7,208 bases of DNA from CBDVBD01 sp965372135 (GTDB lineage: Bacteria > Electryoneota > RPQS01 > CBDVBD01). The stretch covers positions 1 through 7,208 of the forward strand of contig CBDVBD010000162.1 of NCBI GenBank assembly GCA_965372135.1. The letters are read 5' to 3'. A model generated the notes under the pieces. The model made no database searches and was not told the DNA's origin. It worked only from the letters and a program-made list of their open reading frames with translations. The translations under genes and the position numbers were made by a program. This document shows, in pieces, positions 6,797 to 7,208 of the stretch (its first letter is position 1; every line of letters begins with the position of its first letter).

Positions 6797-6826
6797 GATA
6801 CCAAGAAAATGGTGCTAATCAAGTAG
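6797..6826 (+). pseudogene. Relic tail of a second T9SS sorting domain
   Basis: One frame reads DTKKMVLIK followed by TAG, the canonical last residues of a T9SS type A sorting domain. It matches the end of the intact upstream gene (DIKKMVLLQ, stop). A 15-base stretch, CAAGAAAATGGTGCT, is identical in both (6671-6685 and 6802-6816). Upstream, the frame runs straight back into the T tract of the previous terminator, so no gene body remains. A terminator follows 27 bases after the stop, as expected for the end of a real gene. It is probably what is left of a tandem paralogue after deletion. A chance match is unlikely but the fragment is short. Confidence 0.65.
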
Positions 6827-6852
6827 CTTTTAAATACAAATAGAAACAATTC

Positions 6853-6885
6853 TAAAAGACCTATCGAAATTCGATGGGTCTTTTA
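6853..6885 (+). terminator. Second intrinsic terminator, possibly bidirectional
   Basis: TAAAAGACC (6853-6861) pairs with GGTCTTTTA (6877-6885). The stem continues inward through one T-G wobble and ATCGA/TCGAT to a tiny loop, about 15 bp in all. TTTTATATTT ends the plus-strand side, and the flanking A/T bases would allow weaker termination leftward. It sits after the relic T9SS tail and probably belonged to that lost gene. Confidence 0.8.
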
Positions 6886-6901
6886 TATTTAGTGAACTGT
6901 G

Positions 6902-6943
6902 ATTGAAAATTACTTTCAACACCATTTGAAAGATATTTTCAAT
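6902..6943. repeat. AT-rich long inverted repeat (18-bp arms, 16 matches)
   Basis: ATTGAAAAT (6902-6910) pairs with ATTTTCAAT (6935-6943), and CTTTCAA (6913-6919) with TTGAAAG (6926-6932). Two mismatched bases separate the two stems and the loop is CACCAT. No T run follows, so it is not a typical terminator. Its role is unknown. Confidence 0.7.
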
Positions 6944-7208
6944 ATCATCGAACTTATACAGATTTTTAAAGAGTGTAATAATTTGATATCTAATGAGATA
7001 ATAATATGGCATGTATATTGCTCCATCATGGTACAAGAGGACAGTATATTTGATTTTATGTCAGGGTCCCTGCCTCGAACAGGCGACCCGGTGCCCCCTC
7101 CGCCGGGAAAGGGGCCCTGACAAAATTTTTAGATAAATGGTAATTCTTCGGAACGTGTCAGAGCGGGTGACGCCTCCTGGATATAGACAAGCGACAAAAA
7201 AATTCCTT
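6944..7208. other. AT-rich intergenic DNA, no gene seen apart from the GC-rich element
   Basis: Apart from the element at 7059-7122 I see no supported gene. The open frame over 6899-7120 crosses two hairpins and has no coding character. TGTCAG occurs at 7059-7064 and again near 7157-7162, where a short GC-rich patch (AGCGGGTGACGCC) could be the edge of a second, diverged element or of a neighbouring feature cut by the window end. Confidence 0.4.
7059..7122. repeat. 64-bp GC-rich element folding as a three-way junction
   Basis: The ends pair through 13 bp with one T-G wobble (7059-7071 with 7110-7122, outer sequence TGTCAGGG/CCCTGACA). Inside are two perfect hairpins: GCCT/AGGC (7072-7075 with 7081-7084, loop CGAAC) and CCCGG/CCGGG (7087-7091 with 7103-7107, 11-base loop). 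Short linkers GA and AA join them. The element is about 72% G+C inside strongly AT-rich DNA. On the minus strand, GTCGCCTGTTCGAGGCAGG resembles a tRNA T arm, but there is no anticodon arm. It may be a mobile-type palindromic repeat, a tRNA-like relic or an RNA motif; I cannot name it. Confidence 0.65.

Noticed and set aside
6307..6843. Plus-strand open frame of 178 codons overlapping the secreted protein in another frame
   Set aside because: The overlapping frame has a signal peptide and a full T9SS domain; this one continues through a terminator and has no recognisable sequence.
6899..7120. Plus-strand open frame of 73 codons ending in a Pro-rich tail
   Set aside because: It runs over the AT-rich hairpin and the GC-rich junction element. 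The Pro/Gly tail is merely the GC-rich element read as codons, and there is no Shine-Dalgarno.
7059..7122. A tRNA gene on the minus strand
   Set aside because: A GTTCGA T-arm-like motif and a closing stem are present, but only 64 nt are available, the middle is a 5-bp stem with an 11-base loop, and no D arm or anticodon arm can be formed.

Overview
The window looks like a piece of a bacterial genome from the Fibrobacteres-Chlorobi-Bacteroidetes (FCB) side of the tree, probably one of the uncultured phyla with many secreted proteins (Marinimicrobia, Zixibacteria, KSB1 or Calditrichota are the sort of groups meant). The main evidence is a secreted protein ending in a type IX secretion (T9SS) C-terminal sorting domain with the typical NYPNPFNP block. 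A bacterial class A RNase P RNA and a fused ADP-forming acyl-CoA synthetase fit this. The exact phylum cannot be fixed from this sequence.

Positions 1-5596 read on the minus strand as one probable transcription unit. Its order is: strong promoter (5568-5596), about 270 nt of structured non-coding sequence ending in an intrinsic terminator (5291-5324), a coiled-coil/zinc-ribbon protein of the COG1579 (DUF164) family, an RNase HI-family nuclease, the RNase P RNA gene rnpB, an ADP-forming acyl-CoA synthetase, and the first 466 codons of recJ, which runs off the left edge. Gaps between genes are 29 to 64 nt and no terminator is visible inside the block, so rnpB is probably matured from a longer transcript or has a weak promoter of its own. 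Three of the five genes act on nucleic acids (RNase H, RNase P RNA, RecJ).

Positions 5216-5804 form a divergent intergenic region. One sigma70-like promoter faces left (TTGACA-17-TATATT) and one faces right (TTGCTT-17-TATATT), each with a 22-bp dyad of 8-6-8 geometry nearby. The left-facing transcript begins with a long rod-like hairpin, then a second multibranch domain, then a terminator about 75 nt upstream of the COG1579 start. This is the layout of an attenuator or riboswitch, or of an independent small RNA. I could not match it to a known RNA family, and it is the best candidate here for something undescribed.

Positions 5805-6695 encode a secreted T9SS cargo protein on the plus strand with an unrecognised ectodomain. 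Positions 6696-7208 contain no convincing gene but are full of structure: an intrinsic terminator, a stranded 9-codon T9SS tail that seems to be the relic of a deleted tandem paralogue, a second terminator, a long AT-rich hairpin, and an isolated 64-bp GC-rich element that folds as a perfect three-way junction.

The rnpB gene is itself unusual: the loop of helix P12 carries five tandem heptanucleotide repeats.
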